From assembly GCF_003730135.1 (NCBI RefSeq), contig NZ_RJVO01000009.1, positions 1 to 64,000 on the forward strand: 64,000 bases of DNA. Reading direction: 5' to 3'. The notes below the pieces were generated by a model. That model had not been told where the DNA came from and did no database searches. It saw only the letters and a list, made by a program, of their open reading frames with translations. Origin of the DNA: Stagnimonas aquatica (lineage in GTDB: Bacteria; Pseudomonadota; Gammaproteobacteria; Nevskiales; Nevskiaceae). This document shows, in pieces, positions 1 through 6,429 of this stretch (positions are counted from its first letter, which is position 1; each line of letters starts with the position of its first letter). The translations under genes were made by a program, and so were the position numbers.

Positions 1-356
1 ACATCGCCATGGTATGCACCTCGTCTTCCTGCTGGGGTAAAACCCCGCAGGCTAGTGAAGAACACCCTGGTCAATTTTCAGTGAGCAGAACCCCGTTTGG
101 CTGGTCAATTTTCAACGCGCGCCAACACCGAAAGACTGTAACTCGGATTCCTGAGGATTCGCTGCGGGAGGCTCCATGGCGGGCTCCTTCGGGTGCCCGT
201 CGTGTGGTGAGCCAGGTGGTGAGCGGGCGATGCTTATTTGTGGGCAGTGTTTTAGTCGATCGGCCACAGCGGAAGGGTTAATCAGCCAGCCACGGCCGAG
301 CGTCCGCTTTGGGCTACGAGAAGCGCTCTACCCCGGACTAGCTCGTTTCATAAGCG
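1..356. other. Non-coding left edge with possible insertion sequence end
   Basis: I see no supported gene here. Two identical 14-bp copies of CTGGTCAATTTTCA lie at 67-80 and 101-114, spaced 34 bp apart on the same strand. Repeated copies of such a motif near a terminus are typical of IS21-family ends, and the piece left of them could be the tail of an element lying outside the window. That assignment is from memory of similar ends and is weak. The reading frames in 115-356 show no recognisable domain. Confidence 0.3.
67..114 (+). repeat. Two direct copies of a 14-bp motif
   Basis: CTGGTCAATTTTCA occurs at 67-80 and again at 101-114. Multiple terminal repeats of this kind are a hallmark of IS21-type transposons, but no transposase is visible because the window starts here. 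Confidence 0.4.
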
Positions 357-587
357 TTAACGGCCGGTCGAGTCGTCAATCAATTGGTAAATGAGCGTCC
401 GCTTGAAGTAGATCCGTCGACCCATTTTTACTTTCGCTCGCCTCAACGCAGCGCCGAATTCTGTGTTGGCCGAGATGGACACTCTCAGGCCCTGCGGCGA
501 TCTCGAAAGTAGTTTGGCTAGTTCCGCCAATGTGAGAAGCGGCGAATGTGAAATCGGCAAATCCACGGCGGCGCTAGATAGCTGCAT
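357..587 (-). CDS. Small HTH-like DNA-binding protein
   Basis: This is a 76-residue protein. Its middle (LLTLAELAKLLSRSPQGLRV, about residues 17-36) reads as a helix-turn-helix, followed by a basic segment ending in GRRIYFKRTLIYQLID. That pattern, HTH then 'grR.yF.r..i...i', matches the small AlpA/plasmid-associated regulators common on integrative elements, where they control excision or transfer. I infer a regulatory role only from the fold-like pattern and the island setting. The start is the first ATG in frame and the promoter was not identified. It could also be a helix-turn-helix remnant. Confidence 0.5.
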   Translation of the reverse strand: MQLSSAAVDLPISHSPLLTLAELAKLLSRSPQGLRVSISANTEFGAALRRAKVKMGRRIYFKRTLIYQLIDDSTGR

Positions 588-736
588 GTCTCATCTCCAT
601 GAGCGGATCGACGCCACGCTGTGTTCGTTATGGCATGGCGATATGCATATGCTCGTTGGCAAGCGCGTCTATGCATAGATGTGGTTTTCCACACCTAAAA
701 CTGCATCTGCTGGTTCCGGGGCTCCGGTATATCGCC

Positions 737-1018
737 TCAGGTCGCTTTGGACCTGCGCCCGCGTGAACGCATCGGCGGTGGAAGCTCGACAAGCTCTGTT
801 AACGGCGGCATCAGCTCTGACGGCTCGCATCGAAGGCCGGCAGCGATACGAAAGAGCACCACCAACGTGATGTTGTATTTCCCGCGCTCAACGTGGCTGT
901 AGTAGGCGCGGTCGAGCCCGATCTCCGCTGCGAAATCCTCTTGCGAGATCTTCATGCCCTCGCGCCGGGCTCGAATGGCACGGCCGACGGAGAAGATTGA
1001 AGGATGCTGATCGCGCAT
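737..1018 (-). CDS. XRE-family transcriptional regulator
   Basis: This 93-residue protein is essentially a single Cro/CI-type helix-turn-helix. The helices are visible in GRAIRARREGMKISQEDFAA and in the recognition part IGLDRAYYSHVERGKYN, followed by the usual LFRIAAGLRCEPSEL tail. A longer frame extends upstream to 1255, but it runs through the divergent gene. The ATG at 1018 gives the normal start for this family, just ahead of the first helix. It is divergent from the gene at 1098, and the 79-bp gap presumably holds both promoters. Small XRE regulators of this type control neighbouring island or restriction genes. Which gene this one controls cannot be read from the sequence. Confidence 0.8.
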   Translation of the reverse strand: MRDQHPSIFSVGRAIRARREGMKISQEDFAAEIGLDRAYYSHVERGKYNITLVVLFRIAAGLRCEPSELMPPLTELVELPPPMRSRGRRSKAT

Positions 1019-1097
1019 CTGTGCGATTGTTCGCACATTGCGGTATAACACCACGGTATATAACTCACGTACATCCTTAACCGTGGTGTCCACCGAA

Positions 1098-1523
1098 ATG
1101 AAAAAGAAAAGCCTGCAGGACATTTCCGCTGAAGATGCATTTCTGATGTTCGGGTATGCGCTGCTTGATCCTCCGCCATTGTTCGAATGGAAGTCGGAAC
1201 TCGGCGTGTCCGCAAGGTCGGCTGCCGAGCAACTGCTTGCCAGCATTGAAGCCAACGACGTCGATGCCTCCCTGATCGCTCAGATACTGGCCTGCTGCGC
1301 CTATCCGATGGATCAGTGGCCTCTGGATCTACTCCAGATTTCGCTCCTGACCGATGGCAGCTGGAGCCGTGTGCTTCGAGTTCTCGAACTCGTTCGGAAG
1401 ACGCAAGGACTTCGGCCCAACGATTTCCATGACGGCGGTGCGCGTTTTCAGCGCTGCATCGCTTTGGGATTTGCGCCGCCGTCCAAGGACAGCAGCACGC
1501 GCCAGAAGGCCTCCGCATGCTGA
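1098..1523 (+). CDS. Hypothetical protein, first gene of a short island operon
   Basis: This 141-residue soluble protein has no domain I recognise. The start chosen is the ATG of MKKKSLQDISAEDAF; a frame extension to 1038 would run into the promoter region shared with the divergent XRE gene. The sequence is rich in helical Leu/Ala segments (for example SAAEQLLASIEANDVDASLI) and has two Cys in LACCAYP. Its end overlaps the start of the next gene (1517) by 7 nt, so the two are probably translated together. Function unknown. Confidence 0.55.
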   Translation: MKKKSLQDISAEDAFLMFGYALLDPPPLFEWKSELGVSARSAAEQLLASIEANDVDASLIAQILACCAYPMDQWPLDLLQISLLTDGSWSRVLRVLELVRKTQGLRPNDFHDGGARFQRCIALGFAPPSKDSSTRQKASAC

Positions 1524-2359
1524 CTCTTGCGACGCGCTTTAAAAGTATCGATGCGCCGAAGTCGCGTAGTTTCGCGCGCGAAACTACTATCCTCGTGTCG
1601 TTGGTCACTGCCTTCATGGCGGGTTGTGCAACTGGACCGGACAGTGCGAGAGAACCGAGATACAAAGCGCCGTGGGCGCAATACCAGAAGGTCGCATTCA
1701 AGGATTTGCTGACCAGCTACGGCGTCTCCAACCTGTCGGTCCAGCGTCAAGAAACGCTCGACATGTATCTCCGGTCGCAGACCAAAACCTTCGACCGATA
1801 CGTCGCTGCCAAGGAAGTCGGTGTTGGGATGGAGCCGCTGCAACAGGAGGCCATTGCCGAAATCGAGACTGCCGGGGCCGAACTATCCTCGAAGCTCTTC
1901 GTAATCAGAACGCTGATCACGGCCAATGCCTACGACGCGCGGTTGGGCGGATTTCCGCTTTACCAACTGCCGATGGATACCGATGCAAGCCTCCGCTTCA
2001 GCAACGACGATGTTCGCACCAGCAAGTCGAGGGAAGGTGTCACTCGCGGCATGAGCTTCGCTGCAGAGGGATACGGGCTGGTGACCGCTGAGCTCTGGTT
2101 TTCGAAGGTCGGCTGGGTATTGCCGGCAGCGCCGGAACGGGCGGTCCAAATCCTCGAGCGCTTGAGCAAGGTTGATGGCGAACGCAAGGTCGCAGTCGCC
2201 ATGGTTTTCTCCTTGGATCGATGCGATTTGGACCGGCAGCAGAGAACGATGTTGGCGTGCCGAGCGAAAATCGTTGGGATGTCCGCCTACAGCGGCCTGG
2301 ATGCGATGCAGCCGAGCAATCCGCCCCTTCTGGAGCTGGAGTACCGCGGCCGTCGCTAA
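1517..2359 (+). CDS. Putative lipoprotein
   Basis: This 280-residue protein has a hydrophobic segment (ILVSLVTAFMAGC) ending in a lipobox-like AGC, about residues 25-37, so it is probably exported and lipid-anchored. The stretch before that segment is about 24 residues long, longer than most signal-peptide n-regions, and contains a 22-bp DNA palindrome (1566-1587), so the real start is uncertain. After the lipobox come acidic and basic helical segments without a recognised domain. It overlaps the upstream hypothetical gene by 7 nt. A lipoprotein in a defence island could act at the envelope, for example in entry exclusion, but this is speculation. Confidence 0.6.
   Translation: MLTLATRFKSIDAPKSRSFARETTILVSLVTAFMAGCATGPDSAREPRYKAPWAQYQKVAFKDLLTSYGVSNLSVQRQETLDMYLRSQTKTFDRYVAAKEVGVGMEPLQQEAIAEIETAGAELSSKLFVIRTLITANAYDARLGGFPLYQLPMDTDASLRFSNDDVRTSKSREGVTRGMSFAAEGYGLVTAELWFSKVGWVLPAAPERAVQILERLSKVDGERKVAVAMVFSLDRCDLDRQQRTMLACRAKIVGMSAYSGLDAMQPSNPPLLELEYRGRR
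1566..1587. repeat. 22-bp perfect palindrome, copy 1
   Basis: The core TAGTTTCGCGCGCGAAACTA is its own reverse complement and is extended by one matching G/C pair. It lies inside the first codons of the putative lipoprotein. The same 20-bp core recurs at 3119-3144. Confidence 0.85.
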
Positions 2360-2539
2360 TTGCGACTGAGGTGTCTTGCGTCGTAGTGACAACCCTTAGA
2401 GCGGCGTGTGCTCCACCCACTGAACGTGAGCTACGGCGGTCGGCTGGAGGGATAATGGCGCAGCTTTAGCGCGCTTGAAAGGCGAGTCCAAGTGCCTGGC
2501 TGAGCGCGCGGTCTCTCAGGGGAGCCTTTTAAGAAACCT

Positions 2540-3124
2540 ATGCGCGGACCCTTGAACTATCTGATGCCGTATCCCGGTGTTGAAGCCGAGTATGACCTTC
2601 TGGTTGTGGACACCGAATTCACCAGGCTGCCCATGGAGAAGGAAGCGGTTTGGAGTTGGGCCGAGCATTGCCGATTGCTCGCGGTCGCGATTGTTCCGCT
2701 GGCGCAATCAGAAAAGCCGGATCACTTCTATGCAACCCGGAAGATCAGCAAGGCCATTTTGTCGATATGCAATCCCTTCGTCAGAGAGACTGTCATTCCG
2801 AGCATGGGCGCGTCGGTGGCAACGGTGGCGTTCGATGACGAGGCCAATCTGCAGCCTAGTCTGAAGAGCTACCTTGCCACTCGCAGGCGATCGACTGGAA
2901 AGCCGCCGCTTCTTGCGGTGGATTGGATTGGCGATGCGTACCTGCTGCGCCCACTATTCGAAGATGAGCCAGCCTGGTTGCTGCTTGATCGCGTTCCGCA
3001 GATTGAGTTCGCTCTGGACGCGGGTTGGCCGGCAGAGCGCACACGGCACAACGCCTTGCACGACGCTGAAGTGATCCGCGCCGCTTTCGCGACCACCTTG
3101 GGTTGGTCAAACGCCTCCGACTAG
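2540..3124 (+). CDS. DEDDh-type 3'-5' exonuclease-like protein
   Basis: This 194-residue protein carries the three exonuclease motifs of the RNase H-like DEDDh superfamily. Motif I is VVDTEFT near residue 24 (Asp and Glu). Motif II is LAVDWIGDAYLL near residue 126 (Asp). Motif III is HNALHDAEVIRAAF near residue 171 (His and Asp, five apart). All catalytic positions look present, so an active metal-dependent nuclease is likely. The ATG follows a purine-rich GGGAG stretch about 12-18 bases upstream. There is no attached polymerase or helicase domain. A 26-bp palindrome covers the stop codon. It could act on invading DNA or RNA, but no partner gene is obvious. Confidence 0.65.
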   Translation: MRGPLNYLMPYPGVEAEYDLLVVDTEFTRLPMEKEAVWSWAEHCRLLAVAIVPLAQSEKPDHFYATRKISKAILSICNPFVRETVIPSMGASVATVAFDDEANLQPSLKSYLATRRRSTGKPPLLAVDWIGDAYLLRPLFEDEPAWLLLDRVPQIEFALDAGWPAERTRHNALHDAEVIRAAFATTLGWSNASD

Positions 3125-3144
3125 TTTCGCGCGCGAAACTAGTC
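3119..3144. repeat. 26-bp perfect palindrome, copy 2
   Basis: This repeats the 20-bp core seen at 1566-1587 (TAGTTTCGCGCGCGAAACTA) with three further matching pairs on each side, a perfect 26-bp palindrome over the stop codon of the DEDDh gene. It could form a loopless hairpin acting as a terminator between the convergent DEDDh and zeta genes, or it could bind a dimeric protein. Confidence 0.85.
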
Positions 3145-3155
3145 AAAGAGGGGGC

Positions 3156-3734
3156 TCACCCTTCGCGATCAAACAGCTTGCCCAAATCCGACCAGTCAGG
3201 CCAAGCCGCTTTGCCAATTAGCTTGCCATTCTCAAATTTTGCTGCGAGTCGAAACGGTTCCTTCGCCGAACTATTGTCGTAAGCGAAGCCTTCGTTTGCC
3301 AATTGCAATGCTTCCGCGACGAGAGGCCACAGCCGGGTAAAGCGTTCGTTCTGCTTCTCGACGGGGACATCGTGTCCGCCGTGGCGCACGCGGGCCTCAA
3401 CGCGGCGGATCGACAGGGGCAGCGGTACCAAGATGATGTGGGCCACCACCAAAAAACCGCTGCGCTTGGCGGTCCGAATCAGATCGAGCTTGGACGGGTG
3501 CGAAAACACTGTTTCGGCGATAAAGGATCGGCCTGCAAGGATCATCTCATCGCGGCGCTGCGCCGCGATCTTGGCGGCCTCGTAGGACCAATCCTTCTTC
3601 GCTTTTGGCCAGCGCTCTCGGGCGATGACATCGGCGTTGATGAACGGCAAGCCGGTAGCCGGCGCCAGAACCTGCTCGTAGAACGTCGTCTTGCCAGACC
3701 CGTTCGGACCTGCGAGCAGGTGGAGCAGCGGCAT
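3156..3734 (-). CDS. Zeta-family toxin (P-loop kinase)
   Basis: This 192-residue protein begins with LHLLAGPNGSGKTTFYEQVL, a Walker A motif (GPNGSGKT), followed by FINADVIA and AGRSFIAETVFSHPSKLDLI. This is the pattern of small zeta/AAA ATPases, which in the best-studied cases phosphorylate UDP-N-acetylglucosamine and block cell wall synthesis. It lies 3 nt behind the ParD-like gene, so the pair is translationally coupled and reads as a toxin-antitoxin module. The arrangement is antitoxin first. Such modules stabilise integrated elements and can act in abortive infection. Kinase activity on a sugar nucleotide is inferred from the family, not seen. Confidence 0.85.
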   Translation of the reverse strand: MPLLHLLAGPNGSGKTTFYEQVLAPATGLPFINADVIARERWPKAKKDWSYEAAKIAAQRRDEMILAGRSFIAETVFSHPSKLDLIRTAKRSGFLVVAHIILVPLPLSIRRVEARVRHGGHDVPVEKQNERFTRLWPLVAEALQLANEGFAYDNSSAKEPFRLAAKFENGKLIGKAAWPDWSDLGKLFDREG

Positions 3735-3737
3735 GGA

Positions 3738-4127
3738 TCAGCGCACCGATTTGAGCTTGCCCTTTCGCGGGCTGCGGACCACCACCTGTCCGGAAGCATT
3801 CAGTTCGACCACCTCGCGCCCCATCGCTGGTAGCAGCTTGTCGAGCCGCAGATTCTTGCGTGTTTCGTCAATGCGCTCGTTCCATCCAGCACGGACCAAG
3901 GCTTGCTCTTGCACATTGAGCTGGTCGTAGCCACCGCCGCCGTCCAGAACGGCTTTTACGGCGGCGACGGTCACCCCAGGGCTCCGCTCCAACTCCCGGC
4001 CGATTCGCGCCCAGTGTGCGATCTGCTGAGACAGGCTGCGGCTCATGCTGTCGGCGGTCGAGCGCGCTGCGGCCGTGAGTTCGGCATCCAGGCGCATAGG
4101 GCTGTTCGAGGCCATACGGGCTCCCAT
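3738..4127 (-). CDS. ParD-like antitoxin of the zeta-type module
   Basis: This 129-residue protein has an N-terminal segment (MRLDAELTAAARSTADSMSR) and then SLSQQIAHWARIGRELERSP, the pattern of the ParD-like antitoxin family. That family has a ribbon-helix-helix-like DNA-binding part and often sits directly before zeta-like toxins. A second in-frame ATG (MASNSP) is also possible, four codons in. The basic tail RSPRKGKLKSVR is unusual and may touch DNA or the toxin. The stop codon is 3 nt before the toxin start. The module is presumably autoregulated by the antitoxin binding upstream of 4127. Confidence 0.75.
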   Translation of the reverse strand: MGARMASNSPMRLDAELTAAARSTADSMSRSLSQQIAHWARIGRELERSPGVTVAAVKAVLDGGGGYDQLNVQEQALVRAGWNERIDETRKNLRLDKLLPAMGREVVELNASGQVVVRSPRKGKLKSVR

Positions 4128-4768
4128 CTAAGTGAGTACGCATTGTAGCAATCCGCTACAGACCGGCTTTAGTAAGTCGGCTCAAGTCGAACTGGGCTTG
4201 GCGGGGAATGCCAACTCGACGTACGTCGACGGTGTCGCTGCGATGACTCGAAGCTACGGACATGACGTTCGGAAATCGTGGCCTCTTGACTATCCGACAA
4301 GCGCCAAGACTGCGGGTTTGCTTCAAGCCGGAGTCAGTCGCTGCCGTCCGCCTCCAAATGTGCTGCTTCGATTACCTCGCCGCTAGCTGGAACCCAGAAG
4401 TGCGGCATCTATGCCCGGCGCGACGGCGCTAATCCTCGGCTCGTTAGAAAGTCATTCGGCAAGGCTGATGGGCGCTGGACGAGTTCGCTTACAAACACGC
4501 TGTTGATCAGCAAGCAAAGCTATCGAGGGTTTGCAGCCCAGAACGGCTAGATTTGCCCCCATTTTTGGGGCCCCATTTTTCCCGTACACCCGACGCACGG
4601 TGGGGTCGTGCAGCCCGGAAGCCGGAAAGCCACGTATGGCGTGGCTTTCCGATGTAGCCACCCCTGCTTTTTGGCCGGCTGCAAAATGGCTGCATAGTTA
4701 CTATTACTTTTGCAATAGCTAGCAAATACAGTGACTTAATATTTGCAGCCCGCTTTGCGGAAAACGCT
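4128..4768. other. 641-bp intergenic region with inverted repeats
   Basis: No gene is supported here; reading frames of up to 84 codons lack a recognisable domain. The right half holds two hairpin-forming sequences, a CCCCA-TTTT-TGGGG unit near 4555-4570 and a strong 12-bp stem at 4623-4651. They are followed by the start of a ribbon-helix-helix protein gene. This would fit either a terminator region for the antitoxin promoter side or an origin of transfer. I cannot decide between them from the sequence. Confidence 0.4.
4623..4651. repeat. 12-bp stem, 5-nt loop inverted repeat
   Basis: CGGAAAGCCACG at 4623-4634 pairs perfectly with CGTGGCTTTCCG at 4640-4651 across the loop TATGG. No T-run follows immediately, so a classical terminator is less likely than a protein-binding site or an oriT-type hairpin. 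Confidence 0.7.
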
Positions 4769-5185
4769 ATGAAAAAACGCCCTGCCGTTCTCCACCTTCG
4801 CATGCCAAAAGAAGAGAAAGATCGCATACAGGCCTTCGCGGCCAAGCGCTCTATTTCGGATGCCAGCGCCTGCGCAATCTTGTTGAAACTAGGCGCCGAT
4901 TCGCTCGCTTTGGAGACCCGAAGTCCTTACGAGCGGATGCAGGGAATGGAAGATTGCCTGGTCGAATTGAATCAGGCTATCGAGGTTCAGCAAAACGACA
5001 TCTCGCAGGTTGGACATGATGTGGAGGGGCTAGCGCGTGAACTGGAGAGGAGCCACCGGCTTCTGATCGAACTGGTGGTGGCGACGCGCATGGTCCTCCA
5101 TAAAGTGAATCCCGAGGGCTTCGCGAAGCTTGAAGAGTTGACCAGAAGAGCAGGGGCGCTACATCAGCAAGAGAGGCCGATGTAG
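4769..5185 (+). CDS. Ribbon-helix-helix / coiled-coil protein, possibly a mobilisation accessory factor
   Basis: This protein has 138 residues. Residues 1-45 (VLHLRMPKEEKDRIQAFAAK and the following ISDASACAILLKLGA) look like a ribbon-helix-helix DNA-binding fold. Residues 60-115 form a heptad-rich helical stretch suggesting a coiled coil. Relaxosome accessory proteins of the MobC/TraJ type have this layout. The gene lies just downstream of a region of inverted repeats and just upstream of a membrane-anchored Mrr nuclease, a pairing I associate with plasmid and integrative-element backbones. No relaxase is visible in the window. Plasmid partition or transcription control are alternatives. Confidence 0.5.
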   Translation: MKKRPAVLHLRMPKEEKDRIQAFAAKRSISDASACAILLKLGADSLALETRSPYERMQGMEDCLVELNQAIEVQQNDISQVGHDVEGLARELERSHRLLIELVVATRMVLHKVNPEGFAKLEELTRRAGALHQQERPM

Positions 5186-5255
5186 TAGGTGGAAGGGCGC
5201 CTTTGCTCTTCCACGGGTAGGCCTGTAAAAACACAATTCGTGAACGGAGATCACC

Positions 5256-6107
5256 GTGGCACGCCGTCAGAAGAGCAGCCTGTTCGACGATTTAATTGAA
5301 GTGTCTTCCCGCCTGCCTTGGTGGCTAGGGGTGCTACTGGCAGCGATCTCCTACTTCGCTCTGCATCGATATGCCACGGTCCAACCAGCGGCTCCTACTG
5401 ACATGGCGCAGATGGGCGCATATGCAGGTCAGCAGATGTGGCGAACGATGGCCTTCTTTGGGCAATACCTGCTTCCGGCCGCATTCGGCTTCGGAGCTGT
5501 GATTGCCGCAATCAAAGCCTTTCAATCTCGAAAGCGCTATGAACAGACCGCTGAAATCGGACAGAGAGCCGGCTTACTCAACATGTCCTGGCCGCAGTTC
5601 GAGCAGCTGGTCGCAGAGCACTTCAGGCGGCGAGGCTATGCCGTCAGTGTGGTGGGCCGAGGTGGTGCCGATGGCGGCGTGGATGTGGAGCTGAGAAAAG
5701 GAAGTGAACTGCTGCTGGTGCAATGCAAGCAATGGCGCGCCACCAAAGTGGGCGTGGATGTGGTGCGAGAGCTCTATGGCGTCATTGCAGCTCGGGGTGC
5801 ATCAGGCGGCTATGTGGTTTCATCCGGGCAATTCACAGCCGATGCCGAGGCATTCGCTCAAGGCCGAAACATCGAGCTCGTCAATGGCGAACAGCTCATC
5901 GTCGCTATGCGTGATGGCGATGCAGCAGCCACGCCGACCCCGCGTTTGCGGCCAGCAGCGTTGTCTGCATCGGCGCCAGCGAAGGCCTGTCCGAAGTGTG
6001 GTTCCTCCATGGTTTTGCGCACAGCGCGTCAAGGCGCCAACGCAGGCCAGCAGTTCTGGGGGTGCTCTACGTTCCCCAAATGTCGCGGGACAGCTGTATC
6101 ACCCTAA
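5256..6107 (+). CDS. Membrane-anchored Mrr-type endonuclease with C4 zinc finger
   Basis: This 283-residue protein has a GTG start preceded by AACGGAGA. Two hydrophobic segments lie near residues 21-38 (LPWWLGVLLAAISYFAL) and 68-85, placing it in the inner membrane. Residues 108-215 form an Mrr-type PD-(D/E)XK nuclease: FEQLVAEHFRRRGYAV, then GGADGGVDVELRKG and LLLVQCKQW, giving the D-(x)n-QxK core (Gln-Cys-Lys). The C-terminus has four Cys (CPKC ... WGCSTFPKC) like the zinc ribbon of topoisomerase I. It could cleave modified or incoming DNA at the membrane. The same architecture is widespread on mobile elements and its target is unknown. Confidence 0.75.
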   Translation: MARRQKSSLFDDLIEVSSRLPWWLGVLLAAISYFALHRYATVQPAAPTDMAQMGAYAGQQMWRTMAFFGQYLLPAAFGFGAVIAAIKAFQSRKRYEQTAEIGQRAGLLNMSWPQFEQLVAEHFRRRGYAVSVVGRGGADGGVDVELRKGSELLLVQCKQWRATKVGVDVVRELYGVIAARGASGGYVVSSGQFTADAEAFAQGRNIELVNGEQLIVAMRDGDAAATPTPRLRPAALSASAPAKACPKCGSSMVLRTARQGANAGQQFWGCSTFPKCRGTAVSP

Positions 6108-6429
6108 TCAATGTCAGCGCAGGTATGCGTGTTTGGATAGCGCTGTCCACTTTGCGCTGATCAAGTCAATGCTCATCGGTGACTCCGTGCCAAGAGCAGG
6201 CGGTCGGACCCGTCGCCAAAGTCGGGCGGAGACTAAACTTGTCCGAACAGCTTTTCTTCGACCTTGGATCAAAGTCAGCCGCCAGCCGCAGAGCAGAGCG
6301 ACTAACAGATTAGTTGCTCATTCACTACGTTGATTGACACTTTTTGAGCCAGTGGGAGCAGAATCGATTTAAGGGACGTCGCCAACCGACATAAGACCAC
6401 TACGGTGGCCGCCACTACAGGGAGTAGGC
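6108..6429. other. 322-bp intergenic region upstream of the PHP-ATPase gene
   Basis: No gene is supported. The end of the region holds a TTGACA sequence near 6334 that could be a -35 element, without a convincing -10. An AGGGAGTAGG ribosome-binding site lies directly before the ATG at 6430. Nothing else stands out. Confidence 0.35.
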
